Source: JAFDXJ01 sp039811225 (GTDB lineage: Bacteria > Bacteroidota > Bacteroidia > Chitinophagales > Chitinophagaceae). From it: a stretch of 64,000 bases of DNA. Below, one piece after another: positions 51,685 through 60,277 of this stretch; the stretch's first letter is position 1; every line of letters begins with the position of its first letter. The notes beneath the pieces were generated by a model. That model was not told where the DNA came from. It did not search any database and saw only the letters and a list, made by a program, of their open reading frames with translations. Location of the stretch: positions 248,001 to 312,000 of the forward strand of contig JBDHYG010000001.1 in NCBI GenBank assembly GCA_039811225.1, written 5' to 3'. Position numbers and translations under genes: made by a program.

Positions 51685-52674
51685 ATGCAGGCAAACCCTT
51701 CTAAAAAAATATTAATAACGGGCGCTACCGGATTGGTGGGTAGTTGTTTACTCAAACATGTGATGGAACAGGATGGGATGATCATCGCATTATACCATCA
51801 TAAAAAACCGGTAGGGGAATTCCCGGCTCATGTGCAATGGCAACAGGCAGATATCCTGGATATAACCACATTAGAAGAATTATTTGCCGATACACAACAG
51901 GTGTATCATTGTGCGGCGAAAGTATCTTTTGATCCAAAAGATAAACACGCTTTATACCGGACCAATGTGGAGGGTACAAAGAATGTTATCAATGCGGCGC
52001 TAAACAGTTCAATTGAAAAGCTGGTTTATGTAAGTTCGGTAGCTGCATTGGGCAGGATACGGGAAGGTATATTGGTACATGAAAAAATGCAATGGAGTAA
52101 AGAAACCAGCAATAGTGTGTATGGCCATGCAAAATACCTGGCTGAAATGGAAGTCTGGAGAGGCATTGGCGAAGGATTAAATGCCTGTATTGTGAATCCA
52201 TCTATTATTCTGGGCGAGAGTGATTGGACATCGGGCTCTACAGCGATCTTTAAAAAAGCGTATGAAGAATTTCCCTGGTATTCTATCGGCACGACCGGTG
52301 TAGTAGATGTCAGGGACCTGGTGCGAGCTATGCATTTATTAATGCAAAGTACAGTCAGCGGGGAAAGATTTATCATCAGTGCAGAAAACATTTCTTATAA
52401 GGACCTGCTCACTTATATAGCTACAGCTTTTCAAAAACAGCCACCTACAAAGAAAGTGACCCCCTTTATGGCAGCGCTTATCTGGCGACTCGAAAAGATC
52501 AAAGCAATGCTCACTCATAGTAAACCCTTACTGACCAAAGAAACGGTTCATACTGCTATGACTTCCATTTATTATGATAATGGAAAATTTCTCCGGCAAT
52601 TTCCTGCATTTGCTTACACGCCATTACCTGTAACCATACAGCGGATATGTGATTATTTAAGGAAAGAAAATTAA
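51685..52674 (+). CDS. NAD-dependent epimerase/dehydratase family protein
   Basis: A 329-residue extended SDR. KILITGATGLVGSCLLKHV at 8-26 is the NAD(P) loop, VYHCAAKVSFDP and VYVSSVAALG follow, and YGHAKYLAEMEVW carries the YxxxK pair. NPSIILGESDW resembles dihydroflavonol-4-reductase and 3-beta-hydroxysteroid dehydrogenase relatives, so a reductase acting on a small hydroxy/keto compound is as likely as a sugar epimerase. It lies three bases after the hydroxyacyl-CoA dehydrogenase gene. Confidence 0.83.
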   Translation: MQANPSKKILITGATGLVGSCLLKHVMEQDGMIIALYHHKKPVGEFPAHVQWQQADILDITTLEELFADTQQVYHCAAKVSFDPKDKHALYRTNVEGTKNVINAALNSSIEKLVYVSSVAALGRIREGILVHEKMQWSKETSNSVYGHAKYLAEMEVWRGIGEGLNACIVNPSIILGESDWTSGSTAIFKKAYEEFPWYSIGTTGVVDVRDLVRAMHLLMQSTVSGERFIISAENISYKDLLTYIATAFQKQPPTKKVTPFMAALIWRLEKIKAMLTHSKPLLTKETVHTAMTSIYYDNGKFLRQFPAFAYTPLPVTIQRICDYLRKEN

Positions 52675-52723
52675 ATAAGGCAATTTTTTGGCAAGTTCCA
52701 TTTTGTTGACTGGAAAAAGTAAC

Positions 52724-53671
52724 TTATAGTTTTTTTACTTTTTCCCAAATCTCCGGGATACGTTTTATCCATACCAGTTCCCTTCTTTTTACCGATGCTT
52801 CAATAGCCGGTGTACCAAAATACATTTTATTGCCTTCCAGGCTGGAAGGTACACCCGACTTGGCCAGCACCATGGCATTCGTTCCGATCGTAAGTGTTTT
52901 ACTTACACCTACCTGGCCCCAGAGTGTTACGCCATCTTCAATGATGGTAGCGCCGGCAATGCCTACCTGGCCAGCAAACAAACAGTTTTTCCCCACAATC
53001 ACATCATGGCCAATATGCACCAGGTTATCCATCTTGGTACCACGGCCAATTATCGTGGAGGCAGTTACGCCCCGGGCAATTGTGCAGCCCGCACCTATTT
53101 CCACCTCATCTTCAATGATCACATCGCCGCAACTTTGCATCCGGATATACCATTGTGCCCGGTCCTTTTTTGTATTATAATAAAATGCATCACTGCCAAT
53201 TACGGTATTTGGCTGAATGATAACATTATTCCCAATTTTTGTATGATCTAAAATACACACACCGGGATACAACATGCAATTTTCTCCGATGACAACATCT
53301 TTTCCAATAAACACATTAGGCATCACCACGGTGCCTTCTCCAATGCGTGCAGTAGCGTGTTGCATTTCAGTCGGAGCTTCAAAAGGCCGGAAATGCTGAA
53401 CAATTTTTTGATACGCTTCAAAAGGTCTTTCCATGAAATACAGTGTTTTTCCCTCCGGTATGGTGACGTCTTTTGAATTGATGATGATATGTGTTGCCGC
53501 GCTTTCCAGGCAGGTCATATAATACTTGGGGTGATCCACGAAACAAATATCACCGGTAGTTACTGTATGTATTTCATTGATACCATAGGCAAGTGCATCA
53601 GCATTCCCCAGTAATTCTGCCTGGATAAAATGGGCCAGCCAGGTCGCGGTAATAGGCTTGTTGAATTTCAT
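52724..53671 (-). CDS. lpxD: UDP-3-O-acylglucosamine N-acyltransferase
   Basis: A 315-residue enzyme that adds the second acyl chain in lipid A synthesis. An N-terminal uridine-binding domain (about 1-95) is followed by hexapeptide repeats forming a left-handed beta-helix (about 100-290): ARIGEGTVVMPNVFIGKDVVIGE, then IGNNVIIQPNTVIGSDAF and HIGHDVIVGKNCLFAGQVGIAG, with the catalytic-histidine region HIGHD. I place the start at the ATG at 53671, since a promoter ends 14 bases before it; longer frames would overlap that promoter. Confidence 0.9.
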   Translation of the reverse strand: MKFNKPITATWLAHFIQAELLGNADALAYGINEIHTVTTGDICFVDHPKYYMTCLESAATHIIINSKDVTIPEGKTLYFMERPFEAYQKIVQHFRPFEAPTEMQHATARIGEGTVVMPNVFIGKDVVIGENCMLYPGVCILDHTKIGNNVIIQPNTVIGSDAFYYNTKKDRAQWYIRMQSCGDVIIEDEVEIGAGCTIARGVTASTIIGRGTKMDNLVHIGHDVIVGKNCLFAGQVGIAGATIIEDGVTLWGQVGVSKTLTIGTNAMVLAKSGVPSSLEGNKMYFGTPAIEASVKRRELVWIKRIPEIWEKVKKL

Positions 53672-53685
53672 GTTGAAAGTTTTCA

Positions 53686-53715
53686 CAAATGTACTTATGG
53701 AAAGGCTGCGAACAA
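53686..53715 (-). promoter_or_regulatory. Two-box promoter for lpxD
   Basis: On the minus strand TTG (53715-53713), 19 bases, then TACATTTG (53693-53686): a full match to the Bacteroidota consensus. It decides the lpxD start at 53671. Confidence 0.7.
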
Positions 53716-54151
53716 CTTTTCCCGGCTGCCTAATTCGCGACCGCAAAAAAATTAATTTTACAGGATCTGCCGGAACTTTCTCTTTGAGGCAAAATAAACA
53801 TGAATATTTTTTTCAAACAATGAGCGATGCCGGTTACATAAATTCTTGAAAAAATACGGCCTTACCTGCAATAGGATGAAAAAAAAATTTCGCTAAATCC
53901 TGGTTGACAAATTTGCATTTTTTAAAATGCTTCTCACTATAATTAGTGCTTTATGGCTTATCTGTTTTGACGCAGCAAAAATTTTACACCTGCTGAAACA
54001 CTTGATACAAGCCGGTTTCAACATGTATATCATTTATTGAAATTGAAATGTATTATCCATTTCATTTGTTTGAAAAATATTTTCATGCTACCTATCCGGC
54101 TACAAAATGCACATGTCCCCAAAAAATGTGAATAAAATAAATTGGATTTTA
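53716..54151. other. Gene-free stretch between lpxD and a candidate small RNA
   Basis: About 435 A/T-rich bases with no convincing gene. A small inverted repeat GCATTTT/AAAATGC sits at 53915-53930 and another at roughly 54044-54062 (GAAATG...CATTTC), neither with a T run. Its right edge carries a promoter at 54152. Confidence 0.5.
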
Positions 54152-54183
54152 TTTTGTTGAAGTCAAAAGTATTTTTAATATTG
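54152..54183 (+). promoter_or_regulatory. Promoter for the candidate small RNA
   Basis: TTTTG at 54152-54156, then 19 bases, then TAATATTG (54176-54183), one base off TAnnTTTG. Transcription would begin near 54188-54190. Confidence 0.5.
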
Positions 54184-54187
54184 TGGT

Positions 54188-54252
54188 GGGAATTTCATTC
54201 CCGGTACTTACTAACCCATCCATATAGTAGTCCCGCTCTGCGGGACTTTTTA
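54188..54252 (+). ncRNA. Candidate small RNA or leader, about 65 nt
   Basis: Between the promoter at 54152-54183 and a strong terminator lies a compact transcript. It would open with a perfect hairpin GGGAAT-TTC-ATTCCC (54188-54202), continue with a C- and A-rich single strand (54203-54226), and end in the terminator hairpin. There is no start codon with an open frame of useful length inside. It could be an independent small RNA or an attenuated leader of the pseudouridine synthase gene, whose ATG lies four bases after the T run. I do not recognise it as a known family. Confidence 0.45.
54228..54252 (+). terminator. Intrinsic terminator before the pseudouridine synthase gene
   Basis: AGTCCCGC (about 54229-54236), loop TCT, GCGGGACT (about 54240-54247), then a run of T. 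An 8-bp GC-rich stem makes it a strong terminator, unusual for a position just before a start codon on the same strand. Confidence 0.8.
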
Positions 54253-54256
54253 ATTT

Positions 54257-54838
54257 ATGCTGCATTACTTCATCATATATAAACCCTATAAAGTAGTTAG
54301 CCGGTTTGGAACAGCAGAAAACAAAAAAACACTACGTGATTATTTTTCTGTACCACTTGATGTATATCCGGTAGGCAGGCTTGATGAAGATAGTGAGGGC
54401 CTGCTGATACTGACGAATGATACACGACTCAATCAAAAATTATTACATCCTGCTTTTGCTCATGAACGGGAATACCTGGTACAGGTAGAAGGAAAAATTA
54501 CACAGGATGCTATTCAAAAATTGTGTAGCGGAATAGTAATTAATATCAAAGGGAAAAAACAGGTTACAAAAAAATGTACTGCACAAATTGAACCTGCTCC
54601 GCTTGTACCCGATCGTGACCCGCCCATCCGTTATCGCAAAGAAATACCAACCAGCTGGCTCCGAATCACCCTAACGGAAGGGAAAAACAGGCAGGTACGT
54701 AGAATGACTGCTGCCGTGGGCTTTCCCACCTTACGCCTCATCCGGACAAGGATTCAGCAAATACATTTACAGCATTTACAACCCGGCGAAATGATTTCCA
54801 TCCCCGCAAATATCCTGTACAGGAAGCTGTTTGGCTAA
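54257..54838 (+). CDS. RsuA-family rRNA pseudouridine synthase (RluE-like)
   Basis: A 193-residue enzyme of the RsuA/RluB/E/F family. IIYKPYKVVSRFG opens the catalytic fold, YPVGRLDEDSEGLLILTNDT contains the catalytic aspartate in GRLDEDSEG, and LTEGKNRQVRRMTAAVGFPTLRLIR is the C-terminal signature. There is no N-terminal S4 RNA-binding domain, as in RluE, which modifies U2457 of 23S rRNA in E. coli. The ATG follows a strong terminator by a few bases, so how the gene is transcribed is unclear. Confidence 0.87.
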   Translation: MLHYFIIYKPYKVVSRFGTAENKKTLRDYFSVPLDVYPVGRLDEDSEGLLILTNDTRLNQKLLHPAFAHEREYLVQVEGKITQDAIQKLCSGIVINIKGKKQVTKKCTAQIEPAPLVPDRDPPIRYRKEIPTSWLRITLTEGKNRQVRRMTAAVGFPTLRLIRTRIQQIHLQHLQPGEMISIPANILYRKLFG

Positions 54839-54997
54839 GACGGTGATAATACTTTTCTCACTCAAAACCATACAGGTATATTCTTAATGATTTCTATTTC
54901 ACACCGGTTTCCGGTATTTAATTGCTGATCCAGATCTTTAATAAGATTAATATGGGGGCTTGGTCATTTATTCAATTACTAAACGCCTGGCTTGCTT

Positions 54998-55005
54998 TAT
55001 ATTTG
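54998..55005 (+). promoter_or_regulatory. -7 box directly before pheS
   Basis: TATATTTG fits TAnnTTTG exactly and ends four bases before the pheS ATG at 55010. It suggests a leaderless or nearly leaderless message and rules out the longer in-frame start at 54992. Confidence 0.5.
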
Positions 55006-55009
55006 CCGC

Positions 55010-56050
55010 ATGGAAGAATTATTGAATCGTATCACGGCTTATACAACTGAAGTGAAAGAAAGCCTTATTCAAAATGCAGAAGAGGCAGAACAATTTCGTA
55101 TTAAATGGTTAGGCACAAAAGGCATTGTGAAAAACCTGATGCAGGAAATGAAAAATGTTCCGGCCGATCAGAAAAAAAGTTTCGGCCTGGCAGTGAATGA
55201 ATTTAAAGCACGCGTAGAAGAAAAATATACTACTTCCAAAAACAATTTTCAAAGCGGGCAACAAACCACGCAACAAATAGACTATACATTGCCCGGTGTA
55301 GCTTTTGCAACGGGCTCACGGCATCCTTTAAGTATTATACGGAACCAGGTTGTTTCCATTTTTCATCACCTTGGTTTTTCAATAGCCGAGGGGCCGGAGA
55401 TAGAAGATGACTGGCATAATTTCGGTGGCATGAATATGCCCGAACATCATCCCGCCCGTGATATGCAGGATACGTTTTACCTGCATGCAGGAACGGGAAA
55501 TGAACAATCATGGGTGCTGCGAACACACACAAGCAGTGTGCAGGCACGGGTCATGGAAAAACAAAAACTACCCATACGCATCATCTGTCCCGGGCGTGTT
55601 TACCGGAATGAAACTGTCAGCGCCCGCGCACATTGTTTCTTTCACCAGGTGGAAGGATTATATGTAGATGAGCAGGTAAGCTTTGCCGATCTGAAACAAA
55701 CTTTATATTTTTTCGTGAAAGAAATGTTTGGGAAAGAAGTAAAAATCCGTTTTCGCCCTTCTTATTTTCCATTTACAGAACCCAGTGCGGAAATGGATAT
55801 CAGTTGCCTGATCTGTAATGGCGCAGGATGTAATATTTGTAAACATACAGGTTGGGTAGAAATCCTGGGTAGTGGAATGGTACATCCCAATGTGTTGGAA
55901 AATTTCCATATTGATTCCAATAAATATTCCGGCTTCGCTTTTGGTATGGGGATCGAACGGATTTGCCAATTAAAATATCGGGTAAATGATTTACGCCTGT
56001 ATTCACAAAATGATTTGCGGTTTCTTCAACAATTTAGTGGAGTAATTTAA
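55010..56050 (+). CDS. pheS: Phenylalanine--tRNA ligase alpha subunit
   Basis: A 346-residue class II aminoacyl-tRNA synthetase subunit. The N-terminal coiled coil (about 1-95) binds tRNA. The catalytic core has GSRHPLSIIRNQV, FSIAEGPEIEDDWHNF, LRTHTSSVQARVM (motif 2 region), GRVYRNETVSARAH, FRPSYFPFTEPSAEMD and GFAFGMGIERICQLKY (motif 3). The subunit pairs with PheT, which is not in the window. The ATG at 55010 is favoured by the -7 box. Confidence 0.96.
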   Translation: MEELLNRITAYTTEVKESLIQNAEEAEQFRIKWLGTKGIVKNLMQEMKNVPADQKKSFGLAVNEFKARVEEKYTTSKNNFQSGQQTTQQIDYTLPGVAFATGSRHPLSIIRNQVVSIFHHLGFSIAEGPEIEDDWHNFGGMNMPEHHPARDMQDTFYLHAGTGNEQSWVLRTHTSSVQARVMEKQKLPIRIICPGRVYRNETVSARAHCFFHQVEGLYVDEQVSFADLKQTLYFFVKEMFGKEVKIRFRPSYFPFTEPSAEMDISCLICNGAGCNICKHTGWVEILGSGMVHPNVLENFHIDSNKYSGFAFGMGIERICQLKYRVNDLRLYSQNDLRFLQQFSGVI

Positions 56051-56064
56051 CTACCCGGTTCTTA

Positions 56065-58842
56065 TTAACGCAGAATGACTACCCAGCCGCTCTTCTTGGG
56101 CGCAATGGCACGTTTTGGATCCACTATATAATAATACGTACCGACAGGAAGCGGCTTTCCATTCATGGTACCATCCCACACTTTTCCTGAATTATCATAA
56201 CCGATCACGCTATATACCACCTGGCCATACCGGTTAAACACTTCCACTTTATTATCTGAAAATGATTCGAGGCCAAGAATGATCCATTTGTCATTGATGC
56301 CATCTCCATTCGGGGAAAATGCATTGGGGATTTTTAGTTCTTTTAATACCTCCACAAAAATCTGTTTGCTGGCCGGGCAATTTCCTTCGCCATTTACATT
56401 CACAGTATATAAAGTATTGACTGGTGGAGATGCCACCGGTTGTGGTACATTGAATGCATTAAGGTAATAATTCGGTGTCCATAAATAGCTTAGATTGTTC
56501 CCGGTATAAATCATTGGCAACCGGACAGTGTCTCCCAGGAAAACGGAAACAGTAGCCGGCCCTTCTATAATCGGGTTTGGATAAATAACCACTTGTTGTA
56601 TCAGTGTTGTATCATAACAGTCCTTGTCAGACCGAACAATTAATTGAATATCATAGGAGCCTGCTTCGGAATAATATTTCGTAGGATTCTGCAGGGAATC
56701 AATAGTACCATCACCAAATTTCCACAACCAGCCAATGATTGCACCGGGGGTAATAGTAGATGAATCCATAAATTTCAAATTATTCCCATCCAGGCAATAA
56801 TACCCGGTATAGTTAAATCCGGCAACTGGTACAGGATCCCGGGAAATGATTTGCAGGGTATCATCAAAACAGCCAATATCTGTGATGGTGCGCAACGAAA
56901 CATTGTAATCACCATAGGTGGCATATTTTTTATACACATTCTGAGTAGTGGCCGTTGTGCCGTCACCAAAATTCCAATTCCACTGCACGGCAGTATTACT
57001 AAACGTCAGTGATGAATCCCTGAAAAAAAGACTATCATTGGAACAGTGATTGTAATCGAGTTGCCACTGAGCTACCGGGCGTTCAACAACTTTTACATCG
57101 AAATCCATCAGGTGTTCATTGGTACAGCCATCCTGTATGGGGGCCAGGGAGCGGATATGCACATGAAAAGAATCTAACGAGCTAAATTGAAAAATATTTG
57201 GCAAAGAATACCTGTAATAGTTAACACCTCCGACCTGATAAGTGCTGTCCGGGACAGGATGCTGAATATAAATATCCGCATTGGGGCTTAGCGAAGCAGC
57301 ATTAGAAAAACTCCAGGTTAATTCCAAAGGTTGATATACAATGGAAAGAGCCAGTTTGAAATCCGTATTGCGGCAGGTAATTAAACGGGATGGTGTGGCA
57401 TAGGGATTATATACTGTTAGGAAGTTGGATAATCGTTTTAAACTAAAGCCGGGATTATAACCATAACTTTCTTCCGGCCCATAGCCATATACAACGGCAT
57501 TCAAGCCGCTATCTGCCTTGATGGTATGCTTTCCGGCTTCTAAATCAAAGCGTGCGTATGAATAATCCATATCCATTGGAAAGGGCTTAAACTGGTAACC
57601 AAGTGAATCGCCATCTAATGTAAAGCTGGCGGTATCGAGCGTTTCAATTACCACATTCACAAAATGGCTGGTGATGCCTGAAGCTTCAGGTGATTCAAAA
57701 ACGGCCGAATTCATATCCATTGAGGACGGGGTGATATAAATCATTTCAGGGTCGCCATTGCCCCCATTGTTATTAGTACATTCACCGGTAGTCGTGATAT
57801 ATTGTGCTACCATCACGGGATTATTGGCAGTAAGTTCTGAAATGGCAGAAGAAGTAAATTCATAAAAGGTTCCATTTATTAAAGGAGATAATTTGGCGCC
57901 ATTAAGTTGCACATTGGTTGTGGTATCTGAAACAAGTACCCGAAAATAATTGTTCTCCATATTCTTTGTTGGCACCAATAGAAATTTATTTCCCCAGGTA
58001 CCATTCGGCAAAATTTGTTGCATGGTTGCATCGCTGGTCTTGTTGCCTCCACTGCAATGAATAGTTAAGTCAGAAGAACCACAAAATACAGCCACTTTCC
58101 GGCAGGGTACATTCGCATTGATATTCACTGTCCTGATCTTTGTACCGGTCAGGTCTCCTCCTGTATAAAGCCCATTGGACAAGCCAGTAGCAGCAGCGAA
58201 GAGTGTGTACACATCACCTTTTTTTAAATCAACCAGGAAAGGAACCCCGGCTGTATGCGTCAATGTGTTGACAGACGGGGTTATTTCAATTTGGGTGCTA
58301 TCTTCGGTGGCCACCACAAAACAATAACCTAATGCATGTTGCGAGGAAGAGAGCTGGGTAAAATTAAGCGCCGTATAAAACTGCCCTAATGAATTGACCG
58401 GGGTTAACAACGTAGTAGCCGAACTTTTACTATCATATAAGTGGCAGAACACTGCTATGGGCGCCGTACTGGTAATATGAATTCCATTTGGTGAAAGCCC
58501 TTCCTGTAAAAGCCGGATATCGGCAGGGCCTGCTTTAGGCATTACTTCAGTGGTAAGGATACTGTTTTGTGCATAGTTGTAAGTCCTGGACCAACCAATA
58601 GAAGGAATCTCAATGGTAACATTGGCATCTTGGTTTCCGGTGATATAAAAAACCATTTCCTGTGAACCACCGGATGTATTGATGGTGCCATCGGCGTTAA
58701 GCATTGAAAGATGTGCCCCATAACCTGCCCAGAACTCAAGGCCTTTATTGCTAAAATCCTGTGCCGATAGAAGGCCTGTACAGCAGCACCCTATCCATAA
58801 AATTTTCCATTTAAGGTATTTACGGGTTAATTTGATGGCCAT
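56065..58842 (-). CDS. Large secreted PKD-repeat protein with type IX secretion (CHU_C) C-terminal domain
   Basis: A 925-residue exported protein. The ATG at 58842 gives signal peptide MAIKLTRKYLKWKILWIGCC, ending near GLLSAQ. The N-terminal half (about 20-480) resembles the IgGFc-binding-type domain (YNYAQNSILTTE, PIAVFCHLYDSKSS, CRKVAVFCGSSDL). Two PKD domains follow (about 600-685 with WNFGDGTTATTQN, and 690-770 with KFGDGTIDSLQN). The last 95 residues are the CHU_C gliding-motility sorting domain: IPNAFSPNGDGINDKW, VEVFNRYGQVVY and LPVGTYYYIVD. It should be secreted and attached to the cell surface through the type IX system. Its binding partner is unknown. Confidence 0.9.
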   Translation of the reverse strand: MAIKLTRKYLKWKILWIGCCCTGLLSAQDFSNKGLEFWAGYGAHLSMLNADGTINTSGGSQEMVFYITGNQDANVTIEIPSIGWSRTYNYAQNSILTTEVMPKAGPADIRLLQEGLSPNGIHITSTAPIAVFCHLYDSKSSATTLLTPVNSLGQFYTALNFTQLSSSQHALGYCFVVATEDSTQIEITPSVNTLTHTAGVPFLVDLKKGDVYTLFAAATGLSNGLYTGGDLTGTKIRTVNINANVPCRKVAVFCGSSDLTIHCSGGNKTSDATMQQILPNGTWGNKFLLVPTKNMENNYFRVLVSDTTTNVQLNGAKLSPLINGTFYEFTSSAISELTANNPVMVAQYITTTGECTNNNGGNGDPEMIYITPSSMDMNSAVFESPEASGITSHFVNVVIETLDTASFTLDGDSLGYQFKPFPMDMDYSYARFDLEAGKHTIKADSGLNAVVYGYGPEESYGYNPGFSLKRLSNFLTVYNPYATPSRLITCRNTDFKLALSIVYQPLELTWSFSNAASLSPNADIYIQHPVPDSTYQVGGVNYYRYSLPNIFQFSSLDSFHVHIRSLAPIQDGCTNEHLMDFDVKVVERPVAQWQLDYNHCSNDSLFFRDSSLTFSNTAVQWNWNFGDGTTATTQNVYKKYATYGDYNVSLRTITDIGCFDDTLQIISRDPVPVAGFNYTGYYCLDGNNLKFMDSSTITPGAIIGWLWKFGDGTIDSLQNPTKYYSEAGSYDIQLIVRSDKDCYDTTLIQQVVIYPNPIIEGPATVSVFLGDTVRLPMIYTGNNLSYLWTPNYYLNAFNVPQPVASPPVNTLYTVNVNGEGNCPASKQIFVEVLKELKIPNAFSPNGDGINDKWIILGLESFSDNKVEVFNRYGQVVYSVIGYDNSGKVWDGTMNGKPLPVGTYYYIVDPKRAIAPKKSGWVVILR

Positions 58843-59030
58843 ACGATTCGTCGATTTTCCGGGAGTTATGAGAATTGGGTATAAACTGTAAACGTAATAT
58901 AAACCAAAAATTGTACCCAAAAAAGGTTTTCATGCTGAATTTCATTTTACCAAAAACATACGCCGAATGGGCCATTAGAAATTTATGCTCCCCTTACCTG
59001 GAAACTGATGCAGGCAATGAAAACAACCTG

Positions 59031-59038
59031 TATATTTG
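59031..59038 (+). promoter_or_regulatory. Candidate -7 box for the DUF4290 gene
   Basis: TATATTTG matches TAnnTTTG, 17 bases before the ATG at 59056. No clear -33 box. Confidence 0.45.
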
Positions 59039-59055
59039 TCGCTTCAAAATAGCAT

Positions 59056-59751
59056 ATGGAATACAATACCGGGCGCAATTATTTAGTCATGCGTGAATAT
59101 GGCCGACATATCCAAAAGATGGTCGAATACCTGTTAACTATTGAAGATAAACAAAAAAGACAGGAACAGGCCAGTATCGTGATCGAACTTATGGGCGCCC
59201 TCAATCCACATCTGCGGAATGTCGCTGATTTTCGCCACATGCTGTGGGACCATTTATTCTTTATCAGTGATTTTAAATTAGACGTGGATAGCCCCTATCC
59301 TATTCCCCAAAAAGAAACCTATAAAGCAAAAGCCGACCCAATCGCTTATCCCAACAGGAACCCGAAATATATCCACCTGGGCAAAAACCTGGAAGTACTC
59401 CTGGAAAAAGCCATGCATGAAACCGACCCCGAAAAAAAATCAGGATTTGCCAATGCCATTGCTTATTATATGAAACTGACATACAGCACATGGCATAAAG
59501 AACTTGTACAGGATGATGCGATCCAGGCAGAATTATCAAATTTGTCGGATGGCCAGTTGACTTTCAACAATACACCATACATTAAGCATCAAAGCGCCGG
59601 ATTTGAACGGGATGAGTTCAGAAACTCCGGGAATACCCGCAGGCAAAATTTTGGCAACCGGAACCAGAAAAATAACCGGAACAACCAAAACAGGAATAAC
59701 AATCGTAACGGGAATGGCAACCGGAATAATAATTTCAAAAAACGATTTTAA
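59056..59751 (+). CDS. DUF4290 protein with an asparagine/arginine-rich tail
   Basis: A 231-residue cytoplasmic protein. Residues 1-175 match DUF4290, a Bacteroidota-restricted family of unknown function: MEYNTGRNYLVMREYGRHIQ, then IELMGALNPHLRNVADFRHMLWDHL and YMKLTYSTWHKE. Residues 195-231 are a low-complexity tail made almost only of Asn, Arg, Gly, Gln and Lys (NRNQKNNRNNQNRNNN), which is positively charged and disordered, as in RNA-binding tails. The tail, not the DUF, is the only hint of function. A bidirectional terminator follows. Confidence 0.85.
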   Translation: MEYNTGRNYLVMREYGRHIQKMVEYLLTIEDKQKRQEQASIVIELMGALNPHLRNVADFRHMLWDHLFFISDFKLDVDSPYPIPQKETYKAKADPIAYPNRNPKYIHLGKNLEVLLEKAMHETDPEKKSGFANAIAYYMKLTYSTWHKELVQDDAIQAELSNLSDGQLTFNNTPYIKHQSAGFERDEFRNSGNTRRQNFGNRNQKNNRNNQNRNNNRNGNGNRNNNFKKRF

Positions 59752-59752
59752 T

Positions 59753-59776
59753 AAAAACCGGCCTAAGCCGGTTTTT
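59753..59776. terminator. Bidirectional terminator between the DUF4290 and PepSY-like genes
   Basis: AAAAACCGGC (59753-59762), loop CTAA, GCCGGTTTTT (59767-59776). A 10-bp stem flanked by A and T runs serves both converging genes. Confidence 0.9.
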
Positions 59777-59797
59777 CGTTTTCTGCATAAGAAGATA

Positions 59798-60277
59798 CTA
59801 CACTGCAAATTCTTCTACCTGGCTATCTTGCGAAATTTTCAGGATTACTTTATGGCCTTCCTTTTCCAAAGAACAGAAGTATGAATTCCCGGCATCTTTA
59901 CTGGTCAGTGCAATGCATTCAACCGGCGTATAATCGCCATATTTCTTTTGTATGACACTGCGTGCAACTTCCGGTAAATCCGCATATGTAATGTCACTGG
60001 TCAGGCAAACATAATCCCCTTCAGCATTGTAAAACACATGCGTTACCGTGCCATTCAGCATACAATCTGCTTTTAAGAAATCTCCGGCCTGCGCCCAACT
60101 TACCTGGCTGGCATTTTTAAAGACATGCTGGAAATTAGCCATAGCCCTTTCTTTCGCTCCATTATTACCTGCAAAAGAATAAAACCCTGTAAGCAATAAA
60201 ATACCGAGAAAAGCCAGTGATTTTTTTACTGTACTGCTGAAATTTTTCTGCTGCTGATTTTTAATTGTGTGTTTCAT
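59798..60277 (-). CDS. Secreted PepSY-like small protein
   Basis: A 159-residue exported protein. From the ATG at 60277 the N-terminus is basic (KHTIKNQQQKN) with a hydrophobic segment KSLAFLGILLLTGFYSFAG and a cleavage site. The mature part AMANFQHVFKNASQVSWAQAGDFLKA, then HVFYNAEGDYVCLTSDITYADLPEVARSVIQKKYGDYTP, matches the beta-lactamase-inhibitor-like PepSY/DUF2874 type common in Bacteroidota, which often occur as repeats binding in the periplasm. Function unknown. Upstream, TAGATTTG (60324-60317 on the minus strand) is a candidate -7 box. Confidence 0.75.
   Translation of the reverse strand: MKHTIKNQQQKNFSSTVKKSLAFLGILLLTGFYSFAGNNGAKERAMANFQHVFKNASQVSWAQAGDFLKADCMLNGTVTHVFYNAEGDYVCLTSDITYADLPEVARSVIQKKYGDYTPVECIALTSKDAGNSYFCSLEKEGHKVILKISQDSQVEEFAV

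Noticed and set aside
53658..53849. 63-codon open frame near the lpxD promoter
   Set aside because: It overlaps the promoter and start of lpxD, has no motif and shows no sign of being coding.
53915..53930. GCATTTT/AAAATGC inverted repeat as a terminator
   Set aside because: The loop would be only two bases, the stem is mostly A/T, and no T run follows.
53672..54256. tRNA or rRNA gene in the largest intergenic gap
   Set aside because: I found no T-loop-like GGTTCGA block, no CCA end and no cloverleaf pairing.
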